A stretch of 64,000 bases of DNA, from the NCBI RefSeq assembly GCF_028657195.3, contig NZ_JANCPR020000004.1, forward strand, positions 62,001 to 126,000, in the 5' to 3' direction. Each line of letters begins with the position of its first letter. The stretch's first letter is position 1. Below the pieces are notes generated by a model. It searched no databases. It saw only the letters and a list, made by a program, of their open reading frames with translations, and had not been told where the DNA came from. The stretch is from Streptomyces iconiensis (GTDB taxonomy: Bacteria > Actinomycetota > Actinomycetes > Streptomycetales > Streptomycetaceae). Both the position numbers and the translations under genes were made by a program. Positions 34,458-43,498 of the stretch are shown here, piece by piece.

Positions 34458-36233
34458 ATGACTGGCGAGTACAAAAGCGATCCCGCACCGGCTTCCGGGG
34501 CGGACGCGCACGGTTTCGCTCCAGGTGCCCACGAGGTGCCCGGACCGGATCTGACCTCGCTGCGCCCCGGCGCGCAGCGCATGAGCGACTATCGGAAGCT
34601 GGGTCTGTGGCGGGACGGAACCGTCCTGGACGACCTGCGGCGGTGGCGTGACGAGACGCCCGACCGTACGGCGATATCGGCCCGGGCCACCGGCCATGAC
34701 GCGGGGGACCACCATGTGACCTACCGCGAATACGCCCGGCACGTCGAGCGGTTCGCGGCAGCCCTGCACGCGCTGGGTGTCCGCCCCGGCCAGGTGGTGG
34801 CGGTGCAGCTGCCGAACTGGTGGCAGGTCAACGTGCTCGCGCTGGCCTGCGCCAGAGTGGGAGCGGTCTTCGCGCCCGTCATGATGACCATCCGTTCCCG
34901 CGAACTGGAACGGATACTGGACCGGCTCCGCGTCGGCGTCCTGGTGACGACGGACGTCTGGGAAGGCTACGAACACGCGGCGGCTGTCGCCGCCATGGCG
35001 CCCCGGCTGCCCGCTCTGCGGCACCGGGCCGTGCTCGGCGCCCGCGTCGCCGGCGACGAGACAGACTTCGCCCGGTACTTCCAGGACACGCCCTGGGAGA
35101 CGACGCACCCGATGCCGCTGGACGAGGCCGAGGAAGACCCCGACCGCGTCGCCTACGTGATGTTCACGTCCGGCACGTCGGGCGAGCCCAAGGGCATCCT
35201 GCACAGCTTCAATACGATCCACTCCTCGCTCGTCTTCAACACGGCGGAGGCCGGCTTCCCCGGCCAGGACCTGTGCGACTCCGAGGACACGTTCTTCACG
35301 CCGCACTCCCTGAACCACATCGTGGGGCTGGGCGCGAACATCCTCCTGCCGCTCCTTGTGGGCGGCACGTCCGCGATGCTGGACACCTGGGAACCGGGCA
35401 ACGCGCTGGCGTGGATGGAGGAGACGAGGACCACGCTGATGGGCGGCGCTCCCGTATTCATCTCCGAACTCCTCGCCGCCTCAGCGGAAAGCGGCCGGAG
35501 CCTGCCCACCCTGCGCTTCGTACGCTGCGGCGCCGCTCCCGTCCCGCACCGGCTTTCCGCCGAGGTCCGCGCGGGCTTCGGGGTGCCGCTGCACACGGGC
35601 TGGGGCATGACCGAGATCATGATGGGCACCCTCACCGGCCCCGAAGACCCCGAGGGATGGGCGGCGCACAGCGACGGAAGGCCCGTACCCGGCATCGAGA
35701 TCGACCTGCGCGCCGAGGGGGAGATCGACAGCGAGAACCCTGGCCGGCTCCACGTACGCGGCGCCGGTCTCTGCCTGGCCACCCTGGGCAGGGACAGCGG
35801 TGAACTCGTCGTCATGGAGGGGCAGAACGGGGGCTGGTACGACACCGGGGACTACGCGGTTCCGGACGGGCGCGGCGGCATTCACCTGGCAGGGCGGGTG
35901 TCCGACCGGATCGGCGGCGTGTTCATGATCCCCGCGCTCGATGTCGAGGACACCCTGCGCACGCACCCCGCCGTGCGGGACATCGCCCTCGTCGGCTATC
36001 CGGACGGTACGCCGGGCGGCGAACTGGCCTGCGCCGTGGTCGTGCGGGCGGACGGGACGCCGCCGCCCACCCTCGAAGACCTCCGGGCACACCTCATCGC
36101 GGAGGGCATGACGGAGTGGTACCAGCCCAGCCGCATCGAAACCGTGCCGGACCTGCCCCGCACGGCGACAGGCAAGGTGCGCAAGGAACTGCTCCGGCGC
36201 TGGCTGCGCGGTGAGGCGCAGCTCGAAAACTAG
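34458..36233 (+). CDS. AMP-dependent acyl-CoA synthetase/ligase
   Basis: 591 residues from ATG 34458. The ANL superfamily is shown by the P-loop VMFTSGTSGEPKGILHSFN, TGWGMTEIMMG, YDTGDYAVPDGRGGIHLAGR and the C-terminal lysine motif RTATGKVRKELLRRWL. It activates a carboxylate with ATP and loads it on CoA. The sequence style (cyclohexanecarboxylate-CoA ligase/fatty-acid ligase branch) does not fix the substrate. No strong ribosome binding site was seen at this start; a purine-poor leader precedes it. It follows the dehydratase by 134 bp on the same strand. Confidence 0.9.
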   Translation: MTGEYKSDPAPASGADAHGFAPGAHEVPGPDLTSLRPGAQRMSDYRKLGLWRDGTVLDDLRRWRDETPDRTAISARATGHDAGDHHVTYREYARHVERFAAALHALGVRPGQVVAVQLPNWWQVNVLALACARVGAVFAPVMMTIRSRELERILDRLRVGVLVTTDVWEGYEHAAAVAAMAPRLPALRHRAVLGARVAGDETDFARYFQDTPWETTHPMPLDEAEEDPDRVAYVMFTSGTSGEPKGILHSFNTIHSSLVFNTAEAGFPGQDLCDSEDTFFTPHSLNHIVGLGANILLPLLVGGTSAMLDTWEPGNALAWMEETRTTLMGGAPVFISELLAASAESGRSLPTLRFVRCGAAPVPHRLSAEVRAGFGVPLHTGWGMTEIMMGTLTGPEDPEGWAAHSDGRPVPGIEIDLRAEGEIDSENPGRLHVRGAGLCLATLGRDSGELVVMEGQNGGWYDTGDYAVPDGRGGIHLAGRVSDRIGGVFMIPALDVEDTLRTHPAVRDIALVGYPDGTPGGELACAVVVRADGTPPPTLEDLRAHLIAEGMTEWYQPSRIETVPDLPRTATGKVRKELLRRWLRGEAQLEN

Positions 36234-36304
36234 GACCTGCCGCCGAAGTCGACCGTCCGTCGCACGGCTCCCGCGAAACCGTTCCCGTCCGCGCGGGCCC
36301 GGTG

Positions 36305-36502
36305 TCACACCCGTGGGTGCTCGGTGTTCCGGAGCCTGCGGCGGAGGGTCGCGGCGAAGTCCTCGGCGGCGAGGAGCTGTGCGCGCAGCGTCTCGCAGCG
36401 TGCGTCGGCGACCTTGCGGTAGGAGTCGAGGCGCCCGCGCAGGTGCTCGCGCCCGGCTCCCGTCGCGCTGCCCTCGCCGACCTGCATCTGCCGCTCAGCC
36501 AT
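36305..36502 (-). CDS. small helical protein of unknown function
   Basis: 65 residues, ATG 36502 with AAGGAG upstream. It is highly charged and probably all-helical: REHLRGRLDSYRKVADARCETLRAQLLAAEDFAATLRRRLRNTE has heptad-like leucine spacing, suggesting a coiled coil. I do not recognise a family. It is convergent with the acyl-CoA ligase and diverges from the SulP remnant. Confidence 0.6.
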   Translation of the reverse strand: MAERQMQVGEGSATGAGREHLRGRLDSYRKVADARCETLRAQLLAAEDFAATLRRRLRNTEHPRV

Positions 36503-36559
36503 CTTCGCGCCTGCTCCTTCTGTGTTCCGCCGCTGTGTTCCGCCGCTGTGTTCGCCGCG

Positions 36560-36712
36560 TCCGGACGTCTGGACGCCTCCTCCGTCGCGGCGCTGGACGC
36601 CGTCGGGACCAAGTATGCCGAGCGCGGCAAGAAGGTCACCCTCGTCGGCCTGAACGGGCCCAGCGCGCAGATGCACGACAAACTCGCCGGTCAGCTCACC
36701 GGCGGCCACTGA
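36560..36712 (+). pseudogene. remnant of a SulP anion transporter (end of STAS domain)
   Basis: 50 codons reading LDASSVAALDAVGTKYAERG, then KKVTLVGLNGPSAQMHDKLAG and a stop. This is the final helix-strand-helix of the STAS domain at the C-terminus of SulP sulfate/bicarbonate transporters. All membrane helices are missing. A tandem repeat (tgtgttccgccgc) sits at 36530-36556, right at the broken end. Confidence 0.7.
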
Positions 36713-36840
36713 AACCGCTGCGCGGCCCCGCGTCTCCGGGTGCCACCCGCCGACCCCCGTGCCCTCCTCGGGTTCGAACGGAGGGCCGGTTAAGGTGACG
36801 TCAGTTCTCCGGCAGGGCGGCGTAAGGGAAGTGGCGAGGA

Positions 36841-38202
36841 ATGGCTGGCGGCCCGATGCGCTTCCCGTGGCTGCGCTCCCACCCCGCGAGGGTGACCGTG
36901 CTGGCCTTCGCGGCGGCGGCGCTGCTGGGCGCCGCGCTGCTGGCGCTGCCCTGGGCCACACCGGGCGGGTCCGCGACCGGTCTGGTCACCGCGCTGTTCA
37001 CGGCGGTCTCCGCCGTGTGTGTGACCGGGCTCGTGACCGTCGACACGGGTACCTACTGGTCGGCCTTCGGTGAGGGCGTCATCCTCGGTCTGATCCAGAT
37101 CGGCGGCTTCGGCATCATGACGCTGGCGTCGCTGCTGGCCCTGCTGATGTCCGGAAGGCTGCGGCTGCGCATGCAGTTGACCGCGCAGGTCGAGACGAAG
37201 ACGCTCGGCATCGGCGAGGTCCGGCGCGTTCTGCTGGGGGTCGCGGGTACCACGCTGATCGTGGAGCTGACCGTGGCGGCCCTGTTGGCCCTGCGCTTCC
37301 GCTTCGGGCACGGCATGCCCATCGGGGAGGCCGTGCACCAGGCGGTCTTCCACGCCGTCTCCGCGTTCAACAACGCGGGATTCGGGCTCCGCGCCGACAG
37401 CTTGACGCGCTACGTGCACGACCCGTGGGTGCAACTGCCCATCGCAGCCGCCGTGATCCTCGGCGGGCTGGGCTTCCCGGTCCTGCTGGAACTGCTCCGC
37501 CACCGCACCCGCTCCCGCGGACCGCGGCGCTGGTCGCTGCACACCAAGCTCACGCTGCTCACCACCGTCGGACTCCTGCTGACCGGCACGGTGCTGACCT
37601 GCCTGCTGGAGTGGCGGAACGGCGCGACCCTGGGCCCGCTGGACACGGGCCACAAGCTGCTGAACGGGTTCTTCCACTCCGCCATGAGCCGTACGGCGGG
37701 CTTCAACGCGCTCGACATCGGACAGATGGAGCCAGCCACGCTGCTCAGCACCTGCGCCCTGATGTTCGTCGGCGGCGGAAGCGCCGGCACGGCGGGCGGC
37801 ATCAAGGTCACGACCTTCGCCGTGCTCGCCGCCGCGATCGTCGCCGAGGTGCGCGGCGAGCCGTCCTCACGGGCGCTGGGCAGGACGCTCGCACCGCATG
37901 TACTGCGACAGGCGCTGACCGTGGTCCTGCTGGGCGTCGGCCTGGTGACAGCGGCGACGCTCGCACTGCTGACGCTGGTCAAGGCACCGATGGAGTACGT
38001 GCTGTTCGAGGCGGTCTCCGCCTTCGGCACCGTCGGGTTGTCGGCCGGCATCACCCCCGACCTGGGCACCCCCGGCGAACTCATCGTCATCGTGCTCATG
38101 TTCGTCGGCAGGCTCGGGCCCGTGACCCTGGTGTCGGCCCTCGCCCTGCGCCAGCGGACCCGCCGCTACGAACTGCCCGAGGAACGACCGATCATCGGCT
38201 GA
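36841..38202 (+). CDS. trkH: TrkH/KtrB-type potassium channel subunit
   Basis: 453 residues with about ten membrane segments. The four pore motifs of the SKT superfamily are seen: FTAVSAVCVTGLVTVDTG, FHAVSAFNNAGFGL, FHSAMSRTAGFNALDIG and FEAVSAFGTVGLSAGIT. It carries K+ into the cell, gated by the cytoplasmic RCK protein encoded next. The length is that of KtrB/short TrkH proteins. The start ATG 36841 has GGAAG ~8 nt upstream; an ATG 15 bp downstream is possible. It is followed after 20 bp by trkA, so it is an operon. Confidence 0.94.
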   Translation: MAGGPMRFPWLRSHPARVTVLAFAAAALLGAALLALPWATPGGSATGLVTALFTAVSAVCVTGLVTVDTGTYWSAFGEGVILGLIQIGGFGIMTLASLLALLMSGRLRLRMQLTAQVETKTLGIGEVRRVLLGVAGTTLIVELTVAALLALRFRFGHGMPIGEAVHQAVFHAVSAFNNAGFGLRADSLTRYVHDPWVQLPIAAAVILGGLGFPVLLELLRHRTRSRGPRRWSLHTKLTLLTTVGLLLTGTVLTCLLEWRNGATLGPLDTGHKLLNGFFHSAMSRTAGFNALDIGQMEPATLLSTCALMFVGGGSAGTAGGIKVTTFAVLAAAIVAEVRGEPSSRALGRTLAPHVLRQALTVVLLGVGLVTAATLALLTLVKAPMEYVLFEAVSAFGTVGLSAGITPDLGTPGELIVIVLMFVGRLGPVTLVSALALRQRTRRYELPEERPIIG

Positions 38203-38222
38203 CGAGACACACGGTGACCCCC

Positions 38223-38969
38223 ATGAGCAACTACCTGCACTCCCTCAACCGGCGACGCCTCCGCAAACGGTCCGGCGACCAGGCCGGCCAGGCCGACCAG
38301 CGCGGGTCCCGCAGCCCCCACGACCAGCGGATCGCGGTCATCGGCCTGGGCCGGTTCGGCGGCTCCCTGGCGACCGAACTGATGCGCCGCGACTGGGACG
38401 TGCTCGGCCTGGACGAGAGCGCCCGCCTCGTCCAGCGGTACGCCGACGCCCTCACCCACGCCGCCGTGGCCGACTGCACCGACCCGGAGGCGCTCCGCCA
38501 ACTCGGGGTGCACGAACTGTCCAGCGCGGTCGTCGGCATCGGCACCGACATGGAGGCGAGCATCCTGGTCACCTCCAACCTGCTGGAGGCCGGGGTTCCC
38601 AACATCTGGGCCAAGGCCGTCAGCAGGCAGCACGGCAAGATCCTGGAGCGCCTGGGCGCACACCATGTCGTGCTGCCCGAACATGAGATGGGTGAGCGCG
38701 TCGCTCACCTCGTGACCGGCAGGATGCTGGACTTCATCGAGTTCGACGACGACTACGCGCTGGTCAAGACCGTCGTACCGGAGAGCGCCACCGGCGTGCC
38801 GCTGGGCGAGAGCCGTGTCCGCACCCGGCACGGCGTCACGGTCGTCGGCATCAAACGGCCGGGCCACGCCTTCACCTACGCGACGGCCGAGACCGTGGTC
38901 GAAAAGGGCGATGTCGTCGTGGTCACAGGCCGCACCCGAGCGGTCGAGGCGTTCGCCAACCTCGCCTGA
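38223..38969 (+). CDS. trkA: TrkA/KtrA-type RCK regulatory subunit of K+ uptake
   Basis: 248 residues. The RCK_N Rossmann motif RIAVIGLGRFGGSLATELMRRDWDVLGLDE is followed by VVGIGTDMEASILVT and NIWAKAVSRQHGKILERLGAHHVVLPEHEMGERVA, then a C-terminal RCK_C domain (GVPLGESRVRTRHGVTVVGIKR, ETVVEKGDVVVVTG). It binds NAD(H), ATP/ADP or c-di-AMP in relatives and gates TrkH. It has an extra basic N-terminus of ~35 residues. It lies 20 bp downstream of trkH. Confidence 0.94.
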   Translation: MSNYLHSLNRRRLRKRSGDQAGQADQRGSRSPHDQRIAVIGLGRFGGSLATELMRRDWDVLGLDESARLVQRYADALTHAAVADCTDPEALRQLGVHELSSAVVGIGTDMEASILVTSNLLEAGVPNIWAKAVSRQHGKILERLGAHHVVLPEHEMGERVAHLVTGRMLDFIEFDDDYALVKTVVPESATGVPLGESRVRTRHGVTVVGIKRPGHAFTYATAETVVEKGDVVVVTGRTRAVEAFANLA

Positions 38970-39004
38970 CCCCGCCTCCCGCACGCCACTCCCGCGGGGG
39001 CGGC

Positions 39005-40282
39005 TCAGCGGAGGTGTACCGGCAGCGACTCGATGCCGTAGACGATCGACAGCTTGCGGAAGGCCAGGTCCTGGGGCGGCGTCGCCAGGCGCATCGCGGG
39101 GAAGCGGCGGGTCAGGGCGGGATAGGCGGTGCGCAGTTCCATGCGGGCCAGTTCGGCGCCGATGCAGCGGTGGATCCCGTAGCCGAAGGCCAGGTGCCCC
39201 GGTGCGCCGCGGTGCGGGTCGAAGTGCCCGCCGTCCGCGGTGTAAGCGGGGTCGCGGTTGGCGCTGCTGAGGGAGCACAGGACCATGTCGCCCCGGGGGA
39301 TGACCTGTCCGGCTATTTCGAAGTCCTCGCGGGCGAAGCGGGGGAAGGCCAGCTGTACGGCGGTGAGATAGCGCAGCACCTCGTCGACGAAGGGCGCCGC
39401 CATCGCGTCGTCGGTCCGCACGCTCTCGAAGACGTCCGGGTTCCGCAGCAGCACGAGGGAGCCGAGCGCGAGGGTGCTGGCGGTCGTCTCGAACCCGCCG
39501 GTCAGGACGCCGTCGGCGAGCCCCGCGAGTTCCTCGTCGTCGACGTCGTCGCCGTGCTCGCGCACGATCATGCCCAGCAGGCCGTCGCCCGGCTCCGCAC
39601 GCTGCTTCCTGACGATGTCCCGGAAGTAGGTGAGCGATTCCGACATGGCGCCGAAAGGGGCGTTCGTCCCGGCGAAGAGGTCGAAGCGGTCCATGGCCAG
39701 CTGCTGGAAACCGTGGCGGTCCTCGTAGGGCACGCCGAGGAGTTCGCAGATCGTCAGGGAGGGGATGGGCAGCGCGAACTCCCGCACCAGATCGACCGGT
39801 CCCTCCTGGCCCTCCATCGCGTCGAGGCGCTCCTCGACGATGTCCTCGATACGGGGAACGAGCCGCCGCAGCCGGCGCATGGTGAACTCGGGGGTGAGGA
39901 TGCGGCGCAGCCTGGTGTGCGCCGGGGGATCGCTGAACCCGAGCCCGCCGGGACTCTGTTCGGCCGTGATCCCGGCCTTCGCCGCGAGATGGGCGAAGTC
40001 GGTACTGAAGGCTTCGGCAGCGCCCAGCACCGCCTTCGCCTCCTCGTAACCGGTGACCACCCAGGCGTTCACGCCGAACGGCAGCCGCACCTTGGAGACC
40101 GGTGCCTTCGCCTGAGTTCTGTCCAGCCTGTCCACGGGGTCGAGTCCGTCCCTGCGCAGCAGCATCAGCAGGTCGGCGGGGAGGAGCTTGACCGTGGAGG
40201 ACCCGATCCCACGCTGTTGAATCCTGGACAGGTAGGTGCGCCCGAGCCGGGCGGTGATACGGGAACGGATCGTCGTCCTCAA
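39005..40282 (-). CDS. cytochrome P450
   Basis: 425 residues from a TTG start at 40282, 7 nt after CGGAG. Class I bacterial P450 marks: I-helix GLADGVLTGGFETTASTLALG, K-helix EVLRY (E-x-x-R), and the heme loop HLAFGYGIHRCIGAELARMELR with the Cys thiolate ligand. It needs ferredoxin and reductase partners, which are not adjacent. No biosynthetic genes surround it, so the substrate is unknown. It is convergent with the trk operon (35-bp gap). The start is uncertain because no ATG is found near the expected N-terminus. Confidence 0.92.
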   Translation of the reverse strand: MRTTIRSRITARLGRTYLSRIQQRGIGSSTVKLLPADLLMLLRRDGLDPVDRLDRTQAKAPVSKVRLPFGVNAWVVTGYEEAKAVLGAAEAFSTDFAHLAAKAGITAEQSPGGLGFSDPPAHTRLRRILTPEFTMRRLRRLVPRIEDIVEERLDAMEGQEGPVDLVREFALPIPSLTICELLGVPYEDRHGFQQLAMDRFDLFAGTNAPFGAMSESLTYFRDIVRKQRAEPGDGLLGMIVREHGDDVDDEELAGLADGVLTGGFETTASTLALGSLVLLRNPDVFESVRTDDAMAAPFVDEVLRYLTAVQLAFPRFAREDFEIAGQVIPRGDMVLCSLSSANRDPAYTADGGHFDPHRGAPGHLAFGYGIHRCIGAELARMELRTAYPALTRRFPAMRLATPPQDLAFRKLSIVYGIESLPVHLR

Positions 40283-40893
40283 CGTGCACTCCGGAAGTTG
40301 CGTGCGCCTTCCGCCCACGGCTCTGTGCGTCGAGCCGGGGCGGAAGGCGCGTGTGGATTGTCTGGCGCGTGCCACCACCGTTTGCGACGAGTGGGGTCGC
40401 GTCCCGGTTGCAGGCACCGGGCTCACGCTGGAGGCACACGATTACGGTTGGGCACAGTGTGGCTGTTCGCCGTTCTCCGATGCCAGCACGGGCCGAGTAC
40501 GGGGGCACCCGTCCGCGCTGACGTGCGCCTACTGCGCTGGCCGAGCGCCTGCCACGCCGCTCTGCCGCGCCCACCGAGCGCCTGCCGACGACCCGTACGA
40601 GATCGCGCGGGCGGAACAACCGGCTCCAGCGACCCGACGCCTGCACCCGGCTCGGCGTCCCCGTCGGGTCAACGGCAAGGCCCCCATGTGCCCGGGCGAC
40701 TTGGGGGTCACTGTCCGGCGAAGGCCACCGAAGCCCACCGAAGGCCGCTGATCCGGGGGGATTTGACGTGATCAGTGGCGTGGGGTGGGTCACACTTGCC
40801 CACCGTGCTTGAGCTGTGCGCGCCAATCCGACAGGGTTTCGATCGAGTTCCGCAGTGGATCTCTCCCGCACTCTCACACGGAGGCTTTCCGGC
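40283..40893. other. divergent intergenic region between P450 and protease
   Basis: 611 bp without a supported gene. TTGACG at 40763-40768 may be the -35 of the protease promoter, but no good -10 follows at the right distance. Open frames here show no conserved motif. This is one of the longer empty stretches of the window. Confidence 0.45.
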
Positions 40894-42111
40894 ATGGCAC
40901 ACCACGTGGCCCGTTCCCAGAAACGCCGGATATCGCTGGCAGTCGGCGCCGCCCTCGCCGTCGCCGGCGGGGCGACGCTGCTGACGCTTCCCGCGGGCGC
41001 TGCCCCCGCCGAAGGAACGGTGTACGCGGCCGGTGCGAAGGGCGCCGTCAAGGGCAGCTACGTCGTGATGCTCAAGGAGAGCCCTGGTCGGCACGCCTCG
41101 GCCGTGGGCGTCGATCTCGCCAAGGAGTACGGCGGCAAGGTCAGACGCACCTACGGGTCCGCCGTCAACGGCTTCTCCGCCACCGGGCTTTCCGCGGCCG
41201 AGGCACGCCGTCTGGCGGCCGACGGAAAGGTGGACAAGGTCGTCCAGAACCAGCGCTTCCGTGCCACCGGGACCCAGAAGAACCCGCCCTCCTGGGGCCT
41301 GGACCGTATCGACCAGGCCGGTACGAAGGGCGACAAGAAGTACACGTACCCGGACGGAGGCGGTGCGGGCGTCACCGCGTACGTCCTCGACACCGGGGTC
41401 CGCATCGGCCACAAGGACTTCGGCGGACGCGCCTCCTACGGCTACGACGCCGTCGACGACGACAGCACGGCGCAGGACGGCAACGGGCACGGCACCCATG
41501 TCGCGGGCACCGTCGCCGGAGCGAAGTACGGCGTGGCCAAAAAGGCGAAGATCGTCGCGGTCCGTGTGCTCGACAACGACTCCTGGGGCACCACCGAGCA
41601 GATCGTCGGCGGCGTCGACTGGGTCACCAAGAACCACAAGGGCCCCTCGGTCGCCAACATGAGCCTCGGCGGCGAGCAGAACATCGCGATGGACGAGGCG
41701 GTGAAGCGGTCCATCGCCGCCGGTGTGACCTACGCGATCTCGGCGGGCAACGACACCCAGGACGCCACCAAGGCGAGCCCCGCGCGGGTGCCCGAGGCGA
41801 TCACGGTCGCGGCGAGCGACGTGGCCGACAACCAGGCGGCGTTCTCCAACTTCGGCAAGCGCGTGGACCTGTACGGACCGGGCGTGGACATCGTCTCCGC
41901 GAGCAACAAGAGCGACACGGCCACCACCACCATGTCCGGTACGTCCATGGCGGCCCCGCATGTCACGGGCGCAGCGGCGCTGTACGTCGCCGCGCACAAG
42001 AAGGCGACACCGCGGCAGGTCTCGGCGGCACTGGTGAAGGGCGCGACCTCGGGCGCCATCGCTGACGCGACCGGAGGTACGCCGAACGAACTGCTCCGGG
42101 TCCCGAAGTGA
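40894..42111 (+). CDS. secreted subtilisin-like serine protease (S8, proteinase K group)
   Basis: 405 residues, ATG 40894 with GGAGG upstream. A signal peptide spans ~1-38 (RRISLAVGAALAVAGGATLLTLPAGAAPA). An I9-type propeptide (~45-120; GSYVVMLKESPGRHASAV, YGSAVNGFSATGLSAAEARRL) is followed by the catalytic domain. Catalytic triad: Asp166 (VLDTGVR), His199 (GNGHGTHVAG), Ser351 (SGTSMAAPH); the oxyanion Asn is in SAGND. A probable exported scavenging protease with no added C-terminal domain. Monocistronic. Confidence 0.96.
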   Translation: MAHHVARSQKRRISLAVGAALAVAGGATLLTLPAGAAPAEGTVYAAGAKGAVKGSYVVMLKESPGRHASAVGVDLAKEYGGKVRRTYGSAVNGFSATGLSAAEARRLAADGKVDKVVQNQRFRATGTQKNPPSWGLDRIDQAGTKGDKKYTYPDGGGAGVTAYVLDTGVRIGHKDFGGRASYGYDAVDDDSTAQDGNGHGTHVAGTVAGAKYGVAKKAKIVAVRVLDNDSWGTTEQIVGGVDWVTKNHKGPSVANMSLGGEQNIAMDEAVKRSIAAGVTYAISAGNDTQDATKASPARVPEAITVAASDVADNQAAFSNFGKRVDLYGPGVDIVSASNKSDTATTTMSGTSMAAPHVTGAAALYVAAHKKATPRQVSAALVKGATSGAIADATGGTPNELLRVPK

Positions 42112-42301
42112 CACCGGGCCGTGCCACCCGCTCCCGCTACCGGCGCTCACCGCGCGCCCGGCACACCTCACGCTCTGAGGCTCTCTTCCGCTTCTGAGGG
42201 CCCCTTCCGCTTCCGAGGCTCCCGTCGGCCCCACCGAGAGATTTGTTCCGTCCAGGGTTAATTTGGTGGGGCCGGTCATGTCAGAGCGTAAGGAGGTCGC
42301 C

Positions 42302-42496
42302 ATGGGTGACGAGAGCGCCATGGACAAGATCAAGGGCAAGGCCAAGGAAATGATGGGCAAGGCCAAGGGCGACCAGCGGCAGGAGTCCGAGGGCCGGACG
42401 GACCAGGCGAAGGGCAAGGCCAAGGGGTCCATGGAAGGAGCCAAGGACCGCGCCGAAGGGATGAAGGACTCCCTCCGCAAGCCCGACGACCAATAG
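42302..42496 (+). CDS. CsbD-family stress protein
   Basis: 64 residues, ATG 42302 with AAGGAGG upstream. Repeated Lys/Gly/Ala helices (MDKIKGKAKEMMGKAKGD, QAKGKAKGSMEGAKDRAEGMKD) are diagnostic of CsbD/YjbJ proteins. These are general-stress proteins of unknown mechanism, strongly expressed under osmotic or stationary-phase stress in relatives. It is highly hydrophilic. The upstream 190 bp contains three imperfect ~19-bp repeats (cttccgcttctgagggc type). Confidence 0.93.
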   Translation: MGDESAMDKIKGKAKEMMGKAKGDQRQESEGRTDQAKGKAKGSMEGAKDRAEGMKDSLRKPDDQ

Positions 42497-42673
42497 CCCG
42501 CGGTCCGGTGGCCCGGCCCCCCCGCTCGCTGCCTCGCCCGCCCGCGACGCCGGCCCGCGTCTTTCGCCCCGCGGCGTTCGCCCGCTTCTCCGTTCCCAGC
42601 GTCACGCGCCACGGGGAGCGGGCCCAACCTGCCGCCGGGGCACGGGAGTTGACCCCGAGCGCGGGCCGGTGTG

Positions 42674-42692
42674 CGGGCCGGTGCGCGGCCCG
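42674..42692. terminator. possible bidirectional terminator
   Basis: CGGGCCG-gtgcg-CGGCCCG between the convergent CsbD and small membrane protein genes; 7-bp stem. Confidence 0.4.
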
Positions 42693-42710
42693 TGAGTGGC
42701 CCGTGCGGGC

Positions 42711-42914
42711 TCAGTCGCGGAACGAGCCGTCGGCGCGGCGTGCGTGCCGGGAGAGTACGTGGCCGCACTGGGGGCAGTGGCGCCGTACGGCGCGCTTGGC
42801 CAGGTAGGCGATGCCGAGTGTGCACAGGTACAGCACACCGACCACGATCGCCTGCGCCAGCGTGCCCAGGCCGGACTTGGTGCAGGTCGAACAGTCGCGG
42901 CAGCCGCTTGCCAT
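42711..42914 (-). CDS. small membrane protein with two zinc-ribbon-like cysteine pairs
   Basis: 67 residues, ATG 42914 with GAGGAG upstream. Layout: N-terminal Cys motif CRDCSTCTKSG, one hydrophobic helix (LAQAIVVGVLYLCTLGIAYLA), then RHCPQCGHVLSRH with a CxxC knuckle. It may be a small zinc-binding membrane protein; it is also reminiscent of LITAF-like or zinc-ribbon proteins. No known function. Confidence 0.75.
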   Translation of the reverse strand: MASGCRDCSTCTKSGLGTLAQAIVVGVLYLCTLGIAYLAKRAVRRHCPQCGHVLSRHARRADGSFRD

Positions 42915-43158
42915 GGGGGTCTCCTCGTTTCGTGCGTTCCGCGTTCGTACGCGGACGTTCGCGTTCGTACACGGGGCAGGACGCCAACGGCGGGGGAGAG
43001 GATGACAGCTGACGCCCGGGGATACGGGCCCGGGACGCGGCTGTGACGGGGCGGAGACAGACCCGGCCGGTGAGCGCCGCACTGCCCGGGAGGGCGCCGG
43101 ACGGGTGAACCGCGGTCGGCGGACGAGTCGTTGGCCGGCCACCAGGTACGCATCCGAC

Positions 43159-43377
43159 ATGACCAGAGAGACCACCGAGCGGACCACCGAGTGCCTCAAC
43201 CGGAACCGCTTCGCGCGCGGCGCCCTCGCCGTGGCCCTCGCCACGGGGATGCTGGCCCTCGCGGTGCCCGCCGTCGCCGCGCCCTGCGAACCCGCCAGGC
43301 CCTGCCCGACGGGCCGCTATTGGGAGCCGAACAACAAGGCGTGCGTGCCCATGTCGCCGCCCGTGCACCGGTACTGA
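43159..43377 (+). CDS. small secreted protein
   Basis: 72 residues, ATG 43159. A signal peptide with hydrophobic core ALAVALATGMLALAVPAVA ends near residue 40. The mature peptide is ~32 residues with three cysteines (CEPARPC, CVP) and GRYWEPNNKACVPMSPP, so it is a tiny disulfide-containing exported peptide. It has no known family. Confidence 0.6.
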   Translation: MTRETTERTTECLNRNRFARGALAVALATGMLALAVPAVAAPCEPARPCPTGRYWEPNNKACVPMSPPVHRY

Positions 43378-43449
43378 CACGGGGCGGGCCCTGGAAGTGC
43401 GGCGCCGCGGTCCCGCCGCCGGAACGGGCCGCCGCTTCGTCGGCTGAAC

Positions 43450-43495
43450 GGGCCGCCCCGCCCCCGCCACCTGGGGAGAGGGGGAGGGGCGGCCC
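43450..43495. terminator. bidirectional hairpin terminator
   Basis: 16-bp stem with one mismatch (GGGCCGCCCCGCCCCC against GGGGGAGGGGCGGCCC) and a 14-nt loop, between the convergent small secreted protein gene and the 87-residue protein gene. Confidence 0.7.
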
Positions 43496-43498
43496 GGG

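Noticed and set aside
36700..36841. c-di-AMP (ydaO) riboswitch before trkH
   Set aside because: Only ~130 nt of leader and none of the conserved riboswitch stretches could be recognised.
40236..40751. 171-codon frame upstream of the protease gene
   Set aside because: No family resemblance, no ribosome binding site, and it begins antisense to the P450 N-terminus.
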